Assembly: GCF_945859685.1 (NCBI RefSeq)
Contig: NC_079148.1
Span: 53,888,421-53,952,420 of the forward strand
DNA length: 64,000 nucleotides
Origin: Eupeodes corollae
Lineage: Eukaryota; Arthropoda; Insecta; Diptera; Syrphidae
Reading direction: 5' to 3'
Both the position numbers and the translations under genes were made by a program. This document shows, in pieces, positions 35,701 through 44,530 of the stretch (position 1 is the stretch's first letter; each line of letters starts with the position of its first letter). The notes beneath the pieces were generated by a model. The model did not search any database. It saw nothing but the letters and a program-made list of their open reading frames with translations, and was not told the DNA's origin.

Positions 35701-38700
35701 CTAATGTTCAATTCACAATTCATTGATTTTTTGACTTCTTTTTTTTTTAATTTGTCTGATTATTTTTATTTAAAAAGAAATAATCCCCATCTCAAGAATG
35801 TCTAAACTATTCTTGAGATCTCTTTGACTTGTTTCTTCAGGTTGATATAAAGGGTTTTTCAAATCGCGCTTGTAGTTTTTGGATGGTGGCCATTTTGTTT
35901 TGGTAACATCTGTAAAATCTTTTGTTTATTACTCAGTTTTTTTACCGGCCGAAAACATCGCTGCGGTCCGTGAAAGTGTATATCAGAACCCGAGGTAGTC
36001 TATTCCTCGCCGTCCACAACAAGAAGAACTCAGCGTTTCGCAGACTTCAACTTTGCGAATTTTGCGTCGGGACTTGGGCATACAGTCATACATCCGTACA
36101 TGATCCAATTGACCCAGGAGCTCAAAGTTACTTACTTACGTAGGTCCTCAGACCTGTTAAGTCTGTTGGGAACCCCTTATGGGGCATTGGGCGTTTACTT
36201 CGTCTACGCGCCATCGTGTACGGTTTCCGGTGATGTGTTTCAGCTCCCTCCAACTTTTGCCTAGTGACGCTGATTTTACCTCAACTGTCCTGCGCCATGT
36301 GTTTCTCGGTCGTCCAGCTCTTCTTCCTTCGTGTGACCACTGCATTGCTTGGCCTGCAATACAGTCGTTACCTTTTCAAAGCGTATGTCCAATTCATTGA
36401 CGTCTTCGTATTATAGATTCTATAGGTTCCTGACCTGTTCTTCTATGAATTACCTCATTTGACATACGGTTTAGCCAGAAAATCCTTAGGATGTTACGAA
36501 GACATCTATTCATGAAGGTTTGCAGCTTTCTTGTTATGGCTGAAGTAACCTTCCAAGTGCTGCACCCATAAAGAAGCACAGATTCAACATTTGGGCGAAA
36601 CTGTCGAAGTTTTCTTCTTAACTTGATAGAGTTCTCTCCAAATTTTGACAGCATACTAAACGCTGCTTTTGCTTTGCCGATGTGGCAGATAACGTCTTGT
36701 TTGGTTCTGCCTTCAAAGGAAACGATACTTCCAAGGTATTGAAAGTTCTCCACTGCTTCCACCGGTTGCGAGAAAATATTTATTTGAGAGGATGGTCGGG
36801 TTATGTTTTGCTCTCCTCACTTGTTGTCATTTGATGGAGATCTATGATCCTATGAGAGAGTAAGCAAACATCGTCCGTGTAATCCAAATGCTTTAAATAG
36901 GATGTCAAAGTCAATTGGATCCCTTCGCTACCTGTCAGAGCTAAGCGCAGTATATCACTTATCACCAATAAAAACAATATTGGTGACAGAATACAGCCCT
37001 ATCTAACTCCGCTTTGGATTTCAAAATCATCTGACAACCTACCATCGATCGTGCAGAACGTGACACTTGGATCCATCATATGCTGCTTTAATAATAGCAA
37101 TTAGTTTTTCTGGGATGCCTCTCCTCCGCAAAGCTAACAAGATATAATCCCTGTTAACGCTATCAAAAGCCTTCTCGAAGTCGATGAACAGCAGGTATAG
37201 GGGACGATACCAACTAACGCGAGGATCACCAGGTTACCGTTGGGTGTGGATTTTGTGCGGGTAGCGTAATTGGTCCGTACTTTTTTGAAAAACGACGTAA
37301 GTGAGGCGGTCAACGTCAACAGCTAGCGCTACATAACGATGATAACTAATTCCTTATGGCACAAATTGAACTATATGGACTTGGAGGACATGTGTTTTTG
37401 GCAGGACGGCGCGCGCGGCGCGAAGCTACGTGCCACAAAGCAAACGCCTCGATTGATATTTTGCATGAACGATTTGAGGGTAAGGTTATATATTGAATAT
37501 TTTGAAAAAATCTTATTTGGGTAAACGAACTTTTTTAGAAACACACACTTTTCCTCAAATGAGAATTAATAAAGGCATCAACAATAATAAAATATGCTGT
37601 AGTTTTTGTACATTGCATTCATAACCTAGCAACAAATTAGACTTTAAACAAAACAATTTGTCTAATAGTGAAACTTTTGCGGTTTTTTTTTAGTAGCTAT
37701 TCATCACAAATCTTGTTTTGGTATGAGGCTTTACCGAAAAAATAACCCATAATAATTTAAGAAATTATATATAGAAAAAAAAGTTTAAACTATTCTATTT
37801 TTTGTATTTTATGCCTTATAAATTAAATTGAATAAACGGTTTGAAGGATCAAATTCAAAATTTATCAGAACATTTTTTTTTCAAGATAATGTTTGGGGTT
37901 GATATAATGTTCAATGAAATACTATTAAAAACCTAAATACTTAATTAATGATCTTAAATTTAACTTTTAATTAAAATTAAAATATAGTCGATCAAATATC
38001 CGTTTGAGTGTAAAAATGAATAAAATAAATTCGATGGCGCAACAGTCCGGTGGAACTAGGGCCTAGTGACTTACAACTCTCAACCTATCCCTGTTGTGAG
38101 GGGGATGAAGGGGACCTACAGTTTTAAGACAAATTCGAACGGAAAATTTGATAAAGCACTTTTCGTGCCTATAATTATTGTTGGAGACTTTGTCAATTCC
38201 TCGCAAGAGGCAGTGTCCGTTAAAAAACTTTAGATGGCAGGGATCGGACCCAAGACCTCTGACATGACAGTCCAACGCACTAACCATCATAGCACGGGTA
38301 CTATACATTTGAGTGTTTTAACTAATAATACGCACTTGATAACGAGGAAAATAATTGCTCAATCAACTATTTGATATAAAAGACAAACAAAATTAAGGAA
38401 AATTCCGTTTTTCACACATGTTTGAACTCTGTTTTTATTTATATGTACTTGTGCCCCATTTAGTTTTAAAACCATAAAAATTACAAAATTAAAAAATGTT
38501 TTTATCTTAAGTGTACCATTTTGACCATTGTTAAAATAAAAAAAACATTTAAAAAATTAAAAAACTTTTTACAGCTCTAGAAAATGATGTCCCTTGATGA
38601 AGGTGTTTCCAATTTAAAAAAAAAAATCGATCAATCAATTGTAAGATAAGCAATTATGGCTTTCGATAATTTCAATTCTGTCATATTATAGCAGATGAAT

Positions 38701-41700
38701 GGTACAATATACAAAAAACTGTAATATGTACTTTAAGACCCATTTGTTATTATTAAATGGTATCTATTAAGAAGCCTACCTAATTGTTAAGCTTGTAATG
38801 AATACTAAAAGAAAGAATAATTTTAATAAATAACTCTTTCTTTCCTCTGTGAATTTACTAGAACGAAATTTAAGTTTTTTATTTAATCATCGCTATCATT
38901 CGGTTTTGTCTTGCAAGATAACGTCTTTCGAGATTTTCGTTTCCTAGTTTGCGTTGCAGATTCATGGTATTTTCTAAGCAGAACAAAAAGCATGCAAAAT
39001 TATAAATAATTTGTTTGAATGTTTAATGATAAAATAAAATATTTAAACAATTCTTTGCCACCTGAAACACCGATCAATATGAAAAAGTCTAACTTAAAGT
39101 AACTGGTTTGGCTCAGTGGTATATATATTCGGCCTGCAAATGACAATATAAAAATGTTAGGCTAGAGCTTTTTTCATATTTCTGTGTGTTCATCGCTTTG
39201 GTTTATTTTCAAAACTGGCTACACACATGATGATTAAATATTTAGAATTTGTAATGCAATAGCTACTTGCATAAAAAAAACTCTTTTTAAGGACCAGTCT
39301 GAAATCCGTCGGGATGTAGAGTATTTTCTTTGCCGAAATTATGACGTTTGATTTTCTTAAGAGGAGGATAACTTTTAAGTTGGCAAACTTTCTTTCAGAC
39401 GCATTAATAACGCTTCCAAATTGCATATTTTGTTTTGCGATTAAACCCGCATTTTTATGAATTAATACGTCCCTGAACAAAGCTGTCGTATTGGGAGTAA
39501 TAATAATGCTCAAGTGTATGTTGTGACACCAATACATTGACAAAAATCGACTGTTTACTGTGCGGATAACTGGTCCCCAATTCTTCAAAAACGCGATTGG
39601 AATGTGAAAGTCAACAGTAACAGCTGTAGATCCATGATAGTTGACCGTTTCGTTTATTAATTAAACAATCGTGATGTCCATGAGCTGTGGTTATAACAAG
39701 ACAGCATACAGGACATGCGCACAATTGATTTATTGTAGGTTACAGTAACTGCATAGTTTCACCTTACGGATCCTTGAAAAGGCCTGAAACGATTGACCAC
39801 TTGGATGACAACTTTCCTTTGTAGCTTCAGATAAAACTACATCATATTCCAAAAGTCATATTTAAATTGTAATTCCCTGTTCTCATATATGGTGCTGATT
39901 CTTTGAACTGGGTAAACCAAGATAACAACGTCTAAGGATGTTTCTAGAGAAACATTTGTCGTGTGATTTTTGGTCCCCGTCTGCAGATATGGAGAGTGAA
40001 GGGAAAAGATACAACGAGGAACTGTACGAGCTGTTCAGCGACACTGATCTGATCAGAAGAATACGTGGACAAACACAAACCAACAACTCATACAATTCGA
40101 CTGACAATTTTGCGTCGCCGACATCAACGTCTGACATAATTAGAATTACTTATCGTCATTTCGTAATACTTATTTAAAAATATATTACATATTTATACAA
40201 ATAAATTATTAAAATAAAAGTTACAATAAGTTGTAAATATCTTCATTGACCTTTTTTAAAATTGTATTTAAGAAACATTTAAATTAAGATTACACACAAA
40301 TGTCTCAATAATGTAAAAAGGAAACTTTAAAGTTTTAATCTGCTCTCAATCCCTATTTCAAAGAAAGCAGAACTTGTTAATAGATTTTGAATTTCGTACA
40401 GAGCATCTTATTTCTGCGTCGGAACTTTTTAAATATCCAAAATTTTTAATGATATGAATGCAACAGTTCCAATATTGTTACTTATCTTAGAGACCATACT
40501 TTATTAAAAGATTAACACAGAATACGAGAACAATAATCAGAAAATAGACAACACCAAAAATTTGTTTAAAATATTTGATATATTCAAACTGTAAGCAACA
40601 TAATCATTCATAATTTTGAAATTTATTCCGAAAAGAATATATTGCGTCTTCGTCATTTCTTTAACAATCCTAAACATAGATGTAATTGTGGTTGCAATGA
40701 ACCATTTTTTAGATACATACAATTTTTCAACACTAATGTAATAAACTTGATCGTTTTACAAACAGATGTGAATTTAAAATCCAATTTTGAAGCATATTAT
40801 AAATTAGCTTTAAGTATTTTATTATATTTTTATATCAAAATTGTTAGTTATCTGTAAGATTTATATCCGTAGATGAATAAATAAATAAATAAATTAAATT
40901 AAACATACAACTATTGCTATCCGCATATGTAATCATACAAGGTTACTCATCCAAGCAAATAATCAAAGGTGTATCGCCGATAGGAAAAATATTACCTAAG
41001 ACGACAGTTTTTCACTACAACTTTTTATTAAATTGATTATTTTAACTTTAGCTTGAAAACTTTTATTCCAGATGTCCTTACTTTACTACTACCACTTAAA
41101 AACATTGATTCAAATACCAAACGTAAGTCCTTAAATAACTTGATAAGACGCCTTGATTTTTGTAACTGACCAAAAACCCCATAGCTCCTTTTTATATAAA
41201 GTAAATTCCAAAACGTTATAATTGATTAGAAAATGCTCAATTGAATTGAGTTGTTATACTATGGCAAGTTATCCATGCGACAGGTCTATAAGATAGATAT
41301 CTTCTCGTACAATCACACTAAGACCGCCGCCACCGCTTCATTCAAAAATATTGTTTTGTTTTATTTTCTTCGTAATACAAAGGATGTCTGCTTGTCCCAT
41401 CAAATATTTATAAACCAAATCTAATAAATTATTAACTCACCCAGTCCTTCCATTTCAGGGGCAGCAGCGGAGGAAGTCGTATTATTGGTGGAAGAATGGT
41501 GGGGTTGCTGTTGCTGCATCTTCGAAATATCACAGTCACTTGCCAATTGCAGAAGATTATTCACCGAAAATCGTTTCACATTCTCAGATCCTTTCACCGA
41601 CGCTACGTGCATGCTACTAAATTGATTATTGTTATTATTATTCGCATTCAAAAAATCACTACTTTTGCCAACATCGGTGTTGCCATTGAAAACACTATGA

Positions 41701-41900
41701 AACATTGATCCTTGACTATGATGGACGTTATTGTAGCCGGCCGCACTAGATGGATGCTCAATCGGGTTTGTTGCCATCAGTCCACCACCAACAATACCAC
41801 CGTGAATATGCTCTAAGGATAATTGACTGTTGCTGCTCCCGTAAAAGAAACTACCGGATGTTGGCTCTACAGACGCGTCCAAGTGCTGATAATTCAACAT
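23775..41900 (-). CDS. PRRX-type paired-class homeobox transcription factor, three exons
   Basis: Coding exons on the minus strand are 41441-41900, 24198-24397 and 23775-24137; donors are GTGAGT and phases join cleanly to give 340 residues. Exon 1 encodes a low-complexity N terminus (MLNYQHLDASVEP, an Asn run, a Gln-His run) with FSVNNLLQLA, a short motif of PRRX proteins. The homeodomain, about residues 175-234, runs RRNRTTFTSGQLTALEKVFE, HYPDAFVREELANKVGLSEA and VQVWFQNRRAKFRRNE. Gln50 is typical of the paired-like class. The 60-bp second intron splits the homeodomain at positions 46/47, the usual paired-class site. The C terminus has an Ala run and a weak OAR-like end (YASFRYKSQGF). It is a nuclear DNA-binding regulator. 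The closest fly genes would be PHDP or CG9876; I cannot choose between them. Intron 1 is 17 kb. Confidence 0.9.
25075..25345 (+). pseudogene. Helitron helicase fragment
   Basis: The plus strand reads NVLQLNQQQRIAYDTLIESL and then, after a gap that removes the Walker motifs, ELIQLVFSDIVQQFNNQNWL, GEGAILAKKI and, after a frameshift, NRNATTIQNVLPSST. These match the Pif1-family helicase of Helitron RepHel proteins (LN-x-QQ-x-A-Y near the start, and W-L-x-x-x-A-I-L-A-x-x-N before the C terminus). Only two pieces remain, so most of the gene is gone. It lies in intron 1 of the homeobox gene and directly precedes an RTE fragment. Confidence 0.6.
25381..25735 (-). mobile_element. RTE fragment, internally deleted
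   Basis: This matches RTE copy 1 from about 15907 to 16690 on the same strand, starting near ACCCAAGGTGCTTTCATCCG and ending near TTTTGGGTTTTT, with several large internal gaps. It covers part of the reverse transcriptase and its C-terminal region. No frame is intact. It shows that the RTE lineage has been active here for a long time. Confidence 0.75.
25850..26290 (+). pseudogene. Mariner-type transposase remnant
   Basis: Pieces in three frames resemble the catalytic half of an insect mariner-type transposase: LTIWRVLK-like and NGMTGPY-like residues near 25910-25960, ELWF-like and DGA-like residues near 26050, NWPSSSCDFTRLDYFLWGHL at about 26157-26216, and YADKPETIDHLEYNI after it. SCD-x-T-x-L-D-x-F-L-W-G is the hallmark around the third acidic residue. 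Many stops are present. Its end (CTGAAACGATTGACCACTTG) recurs in the remnant at 39465-39835. Confidence 0.7.
26664..27530 (-). repeat. Satellite-bearing composite repeat, copy F (diverged)
   Basis: The left end (TTAACTTCC...GAAGTTATTGTGA, GGTCCGAT) and right end (AATCGACAGACAGG, GAAGTTATC) match copies B and E, in B's orientation. In between are three or more degraded ~170-bp units with TTGGTAAAAATTGATTTTGA-like sequence. The conserved 300-bp box with the CGTACGT runs is missing. This is the most decayed copy, in intron 1 of the homeobox gene. Confidence 0.65.
27635..28160 (+). pseudogene. Jockey/CR1-type retrotransposon remnant
   Basis: YADDVQLRNSCPL at about 27717-27756 is the catalytic block of a non-LTR reverse transcriptase, related to YADDIQIRLSCEL in the element at 5150-6182. 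WEINEHLNKI follows, then, after frameshifts, residues resembling the R-x-x-x-F-x-V-x-x-x-x-x-W-N-x-L-P C-terminal region near 28110-28170. The 5' part is absent. It is dead. Confidence 0.55.
28718..32197 (-). mobile_element. RTE-clade retrotransposon copy 2, full-length, intact coding frame
   Basis: It is bounded by a 15-bp direct repeat, seven T followed by CAAGTCAT, at 28703-28717 and 32198-32212. The 5' end is GGTAGACATGTGCATTCAAG as in copy 1, so it is essentially full length (about 3.48 kb). The 3' end reads CGCCACCTTAAATG and then an imperfect AAATGAA-type tail. It is much more GC-rich than its surroundings. It lies in the first intron of the homeobox gene, in the same orientation. The intact frame and well-kept duplication suggest recent insertion. 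Confidence 0.92.
28742..31780 (-). CDS. RTE endonuclease/reverse transcriptase polyprotein
   Basis: One uninterrupted frame of 1012 residues ends in TAG about 25 bp from the element's 3' end. Residues 35-300 form an apurinic-type endonuclease: LRICTWNVRSLNRP, ITAIQEVRWDG (catalytic Glu), VLGDFNAKLGRED, VNQIDHIAIDAR and DSDHYLVVAKVRL (the terminal Asp-His). A basic, charged linker follows (about 380-470). The reverse transcriptase, about 540-830, has LKSNKAAGADGITAELFK, PIHKKGDPLNCANYRGISLL, HHLFIDFKAAYDSI, FRQGDALSCDFFNIVLE and the YADDIDIIGR catalytic box. The C-terminal region has RVKVQRLRWLGHVERM-like residues (IKVQRLRWLGHVERM) and RRSRGRPRLRW. This is standard for RTE elements: endonuclease plus reverse transcriptase, no RNase H. 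All catalytic motifs look intact, so it may be active. Confidence 0.92.
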   Translation of the reverse strand: MTSWPRKNIIVSKQQQASDTDGFTVDNPRKRNKDNELRICTWNVRSLNRPRAAEQLAEALNCCKADITAIQEVRWDGPGKRKLKDCDIYYGDCYREQRQRLFGCGFVVGTRLRQKVLSFNSVSERITTIRIKAKFANISLICAHAPTEEKDEDTKDMFFELLDKTYEQCPGYDIKIVLGDFNAKLGREDIFGGIIGRYSLHDTTSDNGFRLVDFAAGRDVLVASTQFTHLNIHKGTWKSPDQSTVNQIDHIAIDARHFSSIQDIRTFREANIDSDHYLVVAKVRLRISRSKPKQGGTVRRFDVRRLQSQETAMSFSDRVSSNLLRSPMLPALSIENQWQHCLAAIRDAASEVLGFTRPPQRNPWFDDECRQAHAAKQEAYKTALHKRTRAARELYEQKRREEHRLLRRKKREHEKRAIEEIEGCHNRNEVRKFYQKVKKTSQGYQPRTEACKDDQGNIVVEPQSMLRIWKDHFSKLYNGDDEPNSAVREIEPLNLGDADQQFRLPDLDEVKIAISKLKSNKAAGADGITAELFKAAGDDLVGSMHQLICKIWSEESMPDEWNLSIVCPIHKKGDPLNCANYRGISLLNIAYKILSAVLCERLKPFVNNLIGPYQCGFRPGKSTIDQIFTLRQILEKTQELQIDTHHLFIDFKAAYDSIYREELYRAMSSFGIPVKLIRLCRMTMENARCSIKVGKDLTDAFDVKKGFRQGDALSCDFFNIVLERIVQNSTVNTRGTIFQRSIQLLGYADDIDIIGRSKRDVSGAFLSIAKEVKKMGLVVNEGKTKYMLSSKKDTERRRLGQNVTMDSYNFEVVKDFVYLGTAINADNDTSAEIKRRITLANRCFFGLRRQLRSKVLSRACKITIYKTLIIPVLIYGAEAWTLSKKDESVLGCFERKILRAIFGPVRIDGEWRRRYNDELYGLYSDTDLVSRIKVQRLRWLGHVERMDINAPARKVFESNPEGRRSRGRPRLRWRTQVGEDLNQLGVRNWRQLARDRVGWRRLLVEAQVRPGL
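32876..33452. repeat. Dispersed repeat family G, copy 2
   Basis: This is the shorter copy of the repeat at 21255-22335. It starts near GGTAAAGTGAGAAATTCCCA and ends near ACACGGGTAAAG. ATTCCCAACAAAAC occurs in direct orientation near both ends. Inside, TATCCATAGTGAG and CTCACTATGGATA form a 13-bp inverted repeat around a loop of about 30 bp at roughly 33330-33386. No protein family is recognised. Confidence 0.7.
33453..33939. other. AT-rich intron sequence
   Basis: No feature is seen within this part of intron 1. Confidence 0.35.
33940..34560. promoter_or_regulatory. Candidate intronic cis-regulatory region of the homeobox gene
   Basis: This block and its neighbour to about 35150 are less AT-rich than the rest of the intron, lack repeats and lack coding features. 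They include TAATTATCTAATTAAG at about 34000-34016, two TAAT/ATTA homeodomain-type cores, and a mixed-sequence stretch at 34330-34480. The regulatory role is inferred only from composition, position and the absence of another explanation. Confidence 0.25.
35840..37530 (+). pseudogene. Mariner-type transposase split by a retroelement
   Basis: The left piece (to 36125) reads LPAENIAAVRESVYQNPE and then, across frameshifts, Q-R-F/T-S-T-W-R-I-L-like residues followed by LGHTVIHPYMIQLTQELK. This is the DNA-binding half of an insect mariner-type transposase. The right piece (37309-37500) reads VNVNS, a stop, RYITMITNSLWHKLNYMDLE then CFWQDGA, RATKQTPRL and NDLRVRL, resembling the catalytic part with its W-x-Q-D-G-A block. 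A minus-strand non-LTR element (36126-37308) separates them. Some 150 residues between the halves are missing, so there has also been deletion. Confidence 0.7.
36126..37308 (-). mobile_element. RTE-like non-LTR element B, 5'-truncated
   Basis: Minus-strand pieces: LLFIDFEKAFDSVNRDYILL (about 37190-37130), ALRRRGIPEKLIAIIKAAYD, a damaged YADD region, VEAVENFQYLGSIVSFEGR and KQDVICHIGKAKAAFSMLSK (36762 down), VESVLLYGCSTWKVT, RTGQEPIES, then RRAGRPRNTWRRTVE and a stop near 36157. This is an RTE-type reverse transcriptase and C terminus, of a different family from copies 1 and 2. The 3' end carries a GTAAGTAAGTAA tail, like copy 1. Frameshifts and stops are present. Confidence 0.8.
37531..38002. 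other. AT-rich intron sequence
   Basis: No feature is seen. Confidence 0.35.
38012..38307 (-). mobile_element. tRNA-derived SINE with RTE-like 3' tail, copy 1
   Basis: Read on the minus strand, the element starts TAGTACCCGTGCTATGATGG and carries an A-box-like ATGATGGTTAGTGCG (38276-38290) and B box GGTCCGATCCC (38240-38250), the RNA polymerase III promoter of a tRNA-derived SINE. The 9-bp direct repeat TTTGAGTGT flanks it (38003-38011 and 38308-38316). Its last ~45 bp before an AT-rich tail, on the plus strand GATGGCGCAACAGTCCGG then GGAACTAGGGCCT, match the 3' end of RTE copy 1 (GGTGGCGCTACAGTCCTG then GAACTAGGGCCT). It is not a tRNA gene, since no cloverleaf extends beyond the promoter. 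Confidence 0.85.
38317..39464. other. AT-rich intron sequence
   Basis: No gene or repeat is recognised here. Confidence 0.35.
39465..39835 (+). pseudogene. Mariner-type transposase remnant
   Basis: Pieces in several frames resemble the catalytic half of a mariner-type transposase: CRIGSNNNAQVYVVTPIH near 39490, QKSTVYCADNWSPILQ, a YRSMI-like block (CRSMIVDRFVY) near 39630, NNRDVHELWL with QDS after it, and the end GCCTGAAACGATTGACCACT. That ending is shared with the remnant at 25850-26290. It has many stops and is followed at once by an RTE fragment. Confidence 0.55.
39867..40080 (+). mobile_element. RTE fragment, C-terminal region
   Basis: The plus strand reads IPCSHIWC-like or, in another frame, PVLIYGAD-like sequence, then CFERK/ILR-like residues, FGP, and an open piece ESEGKRYNEELYELFSDTDL followed by IRRIR. 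This aligns with the RTE polyprotein after its reverse transcriptase (DGEWRRRYNDELYGLYSDTD in copy 2). It is a short orphan fragment in the opposite orientation to copies 1 and 2. Confidence 0.7.
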
Positions 41901-43851
41901 GATGCTTTAAATAGCTTTCACGCCGTCCGTCGTTAGTCGAGCAAAAATTAGTGGATTCAGACGAATGAGACGACCAGGCGGGCAAAAACAAACAACTTTG
42001 TCAGAACGTCCAAATCGGTTTCGATTTGTCACTTAATTAGTCAATAGTTAATGTAATTAGTAAATTAGTCGCGTAAATCATTTATCAAAAATAAGAATTC
42101 AAACAAATAAAGACAAAATAAAATACAATACAAATGTATCCGCCCGATTTAGTCGTAGCTTTCAATTTCGATAATAATTTACTTTGGGGAGCATACTCGA
42201 AACATGGCACGCGAATTCGGTGGGAAATTTTTGAAATTTTCTAAACTTTTTTTTAACCGATGAGATACAATGCCACAACCAGAAGCCAGAGTGAAGAGAG
42301 CCCAATAATTAAATTAACTCGGTACAAACGGTTTAATTAGGATAATTGCTGTTTAACACTAACCACCCTATAGTCAACTGACTACTGAAATTACTTGGCG
42401 AGATTTGATGTTTTGCTTAAGGAATCATCTATGGTTTGTGGTGTTCTTTATTTTGTTTTCTTCTTTTTAAAAATAGCATCCCTGAGTTTGCTGGCCTGGC
42501 ACATGTGAGTTCCTCAGTCCTCAGTTTAGGATAGCTCAGCTCACCCATGATGTGAGTTTGCTTTGCCGCTGCCATGCCGTTGCATCAAATCAGAGAGTGA
42601 GATACTTTCGAGATGTTTGGATCGGGTGGCATATTTTTAGATTGAACATCGTTATTGGTTAAAATTAAATTTTCTTGAATGAGGAAAATTAGTGTAAGAC
42701 GATTTTGTGGGAGTTTTTGTTTTTGTTTCAGTGTTTTTTTTTTGTTTATTTTCGGATTTAAGTTGAAAAGAAAAACCGCACCTTCTTGTTGTATGGGTAC
42801 TTATTGCACTCTGTGCGCTATGGGATAAGCAATAAATGAATATTTAACTAGGAGGGACTAGAAACAGATCCGTTCTTAATTTTGATTGGTTAATTTAAAT
42901 TATTTATAATTGGATGAATTATGCGGATATAATAATTAATTTATTTATTAAGAGCGTATAATACTTGGTTTAGCAAATTTGCTGCTAAATTGAATCATAA
43001 TTAAGAGTTTTTAAATGATATTTGATTGAAATTAGTAAAGAAAGTCTTTTTTGATTAAACCATTTTTAATTAAATATAAAATTTGTATTAAACTATTCTA
43101 TGAAGTGTGATTTAATTTCAATGCGTAATTATAACAATAAACTTAACAATTAATATTATTTTCAAGATTTATCAAATATAATAATATTTATTTTGGTTAA
43201 AAATCAAATGGGTTGAGGTACTTATTGCAAAATGCCTTTGATTTTTTACAGTAAAAATTTAACTTTCTTTAGTTGACATTTGTACATTTATTATAAGATT
43301 GAAGTATTGTTGTTGTATGGAATAGGTGGTACTAAAGACTTTATTGACAGACATTTTATTGAATGTGTGGACTGATTAAAAAATGAATGAATAAATGAAT
43401 AAATAAGTATAGGACAGTTTTTGAAAGTCTTTACAAAAATATTTATGTTTATTTCTGATACTCAAAAATTTTATTTACTGACATTAAATTTAAAACGGAA
43501 AGCTTTTTATTCAATTCCTACTGAGTCAAAATTCAACATAAAATACGTCAAATATTTTAGTAGATTAATGAATTCATTAATGAATTTGATTAGCAATTGA
43601 ATTAATATTTCAAAATAAATATGAAACACAAAACGTAGTTTCTTTGAGCTTGATAAATAGATGACAGGTATGACTTAAGAACGAAGAGTGTGAAAAGTTA
43701 AAAAGGACATTACAAAAAATAAGTAAATTTTCTTGTATTAAATTCATGCATAAAAACGTAAACGTCCCCGGTATTTACGACACTTAGCTAGAAAAGGTTA
43801 AAAAATTAAAAAAACACATATACATAAAAAGGGAAAAAAAATTATCTAAAA
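41901..43851. other. Upstream region of the homeobox gene
   Basis: This should hold the 5' untranslated region and promoter of the minus-strand homeobox gene. I could not fix a TATA box or start site. Mixed-composition, non-repetitive stretches at 41900-42060 and 42480-42620 are the likeliest promoter-proximal DNA; the rest is AT-rich. Confidence 0.35.
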
Positions 43852-44530
43852 TTAAGTTTTATCGTTAACGAACGGAACCTTTCGCCCTTTTTTCGACGAA
43901 AAATCGTTGATGATTTCGTTGAAATCCAGTTCTGGGAGTAAATCGCTTTCAATGCTCAGGAGAGAAAGCTCCGATAGACGGTTTTGTAACATCGTGGTTC
44001 GAAGCCTATTTTTTTATAATTTTTATTTTTAAAATGAGCGCTCTCCAGTGCAATTTGTTAATATCAAAATCAAAAACATTATCAATGCAATTTTGAGGTT
44101 CACGAATGTAGCTCTGAAATTTTGATTTTCGAGAATTTGGTAGAGAAAAAGTTCCAGTGATTGATCTGTTCCATAACCTATTTCCTTTTTGTATGAGTCA
44201 ATCAAAGACACAAATTAAACCAATTCATTATCAAGACTAGGCTCTAAGTCATCCGGATACACTTTCACCAATGCCAAAATTTTTCAGGATCCATCATCTC
44301 GATGTGATCCAGGAATCCAAATCTCGAACATACAGCTTTATAGGCATGCGATCTTTCAGTAAGAGAAACGGATAGCTGGTCAATTACTTGGATGAAGGCG
44401 GATACTTTGTAATTTACCTTGGGTGTCAGATTTGGGTCTTGTGCTTTCCCGTAATCGAGCGGATTCAACCTCACATTTCTCGTTCTGGTGAGGGTGCGTG
44501 ATTGCATCAGTATGGGATATTTTTTTACTT
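43852..44530 (-). pseudogene. hAT-family transposase C-terminal remnant
   Basis: On the minus strand the frame includes NPLDYGKAQDPNLTPKVNYK and FIQVIDQLSVSLTERSHAYK, later GTDQSLELFLYQILENQNF, FVNLKIALIMFLILI and CTGERSF, then across frameshifts LRTTMLQNRLSELSLLSIES and NEIINDFSSKKGRKVPF before a stop. The ERSF then N-R-L-x-x-L-x-L-L-S-I-E pattern is the hAT dimerisation domain as seen in ZMYM1-like proteins. The N-terminal part and terminal repeats are not visible. It is interrupted by frameshifts. Confidence 0.75.

Noticed and set aside
38240..38290. A possible tRNA gene
   Set aside because: A and B boxes are present but there is no cloverleaf, and the unit recurs at 46615-46826 with a longer body and target duplication; it is a SINE.
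39190..39588. A 132-codon minus-strand open frame
   Set aside because: Part of it is antisense to a mariner remnant and it has no protein motif of its own.
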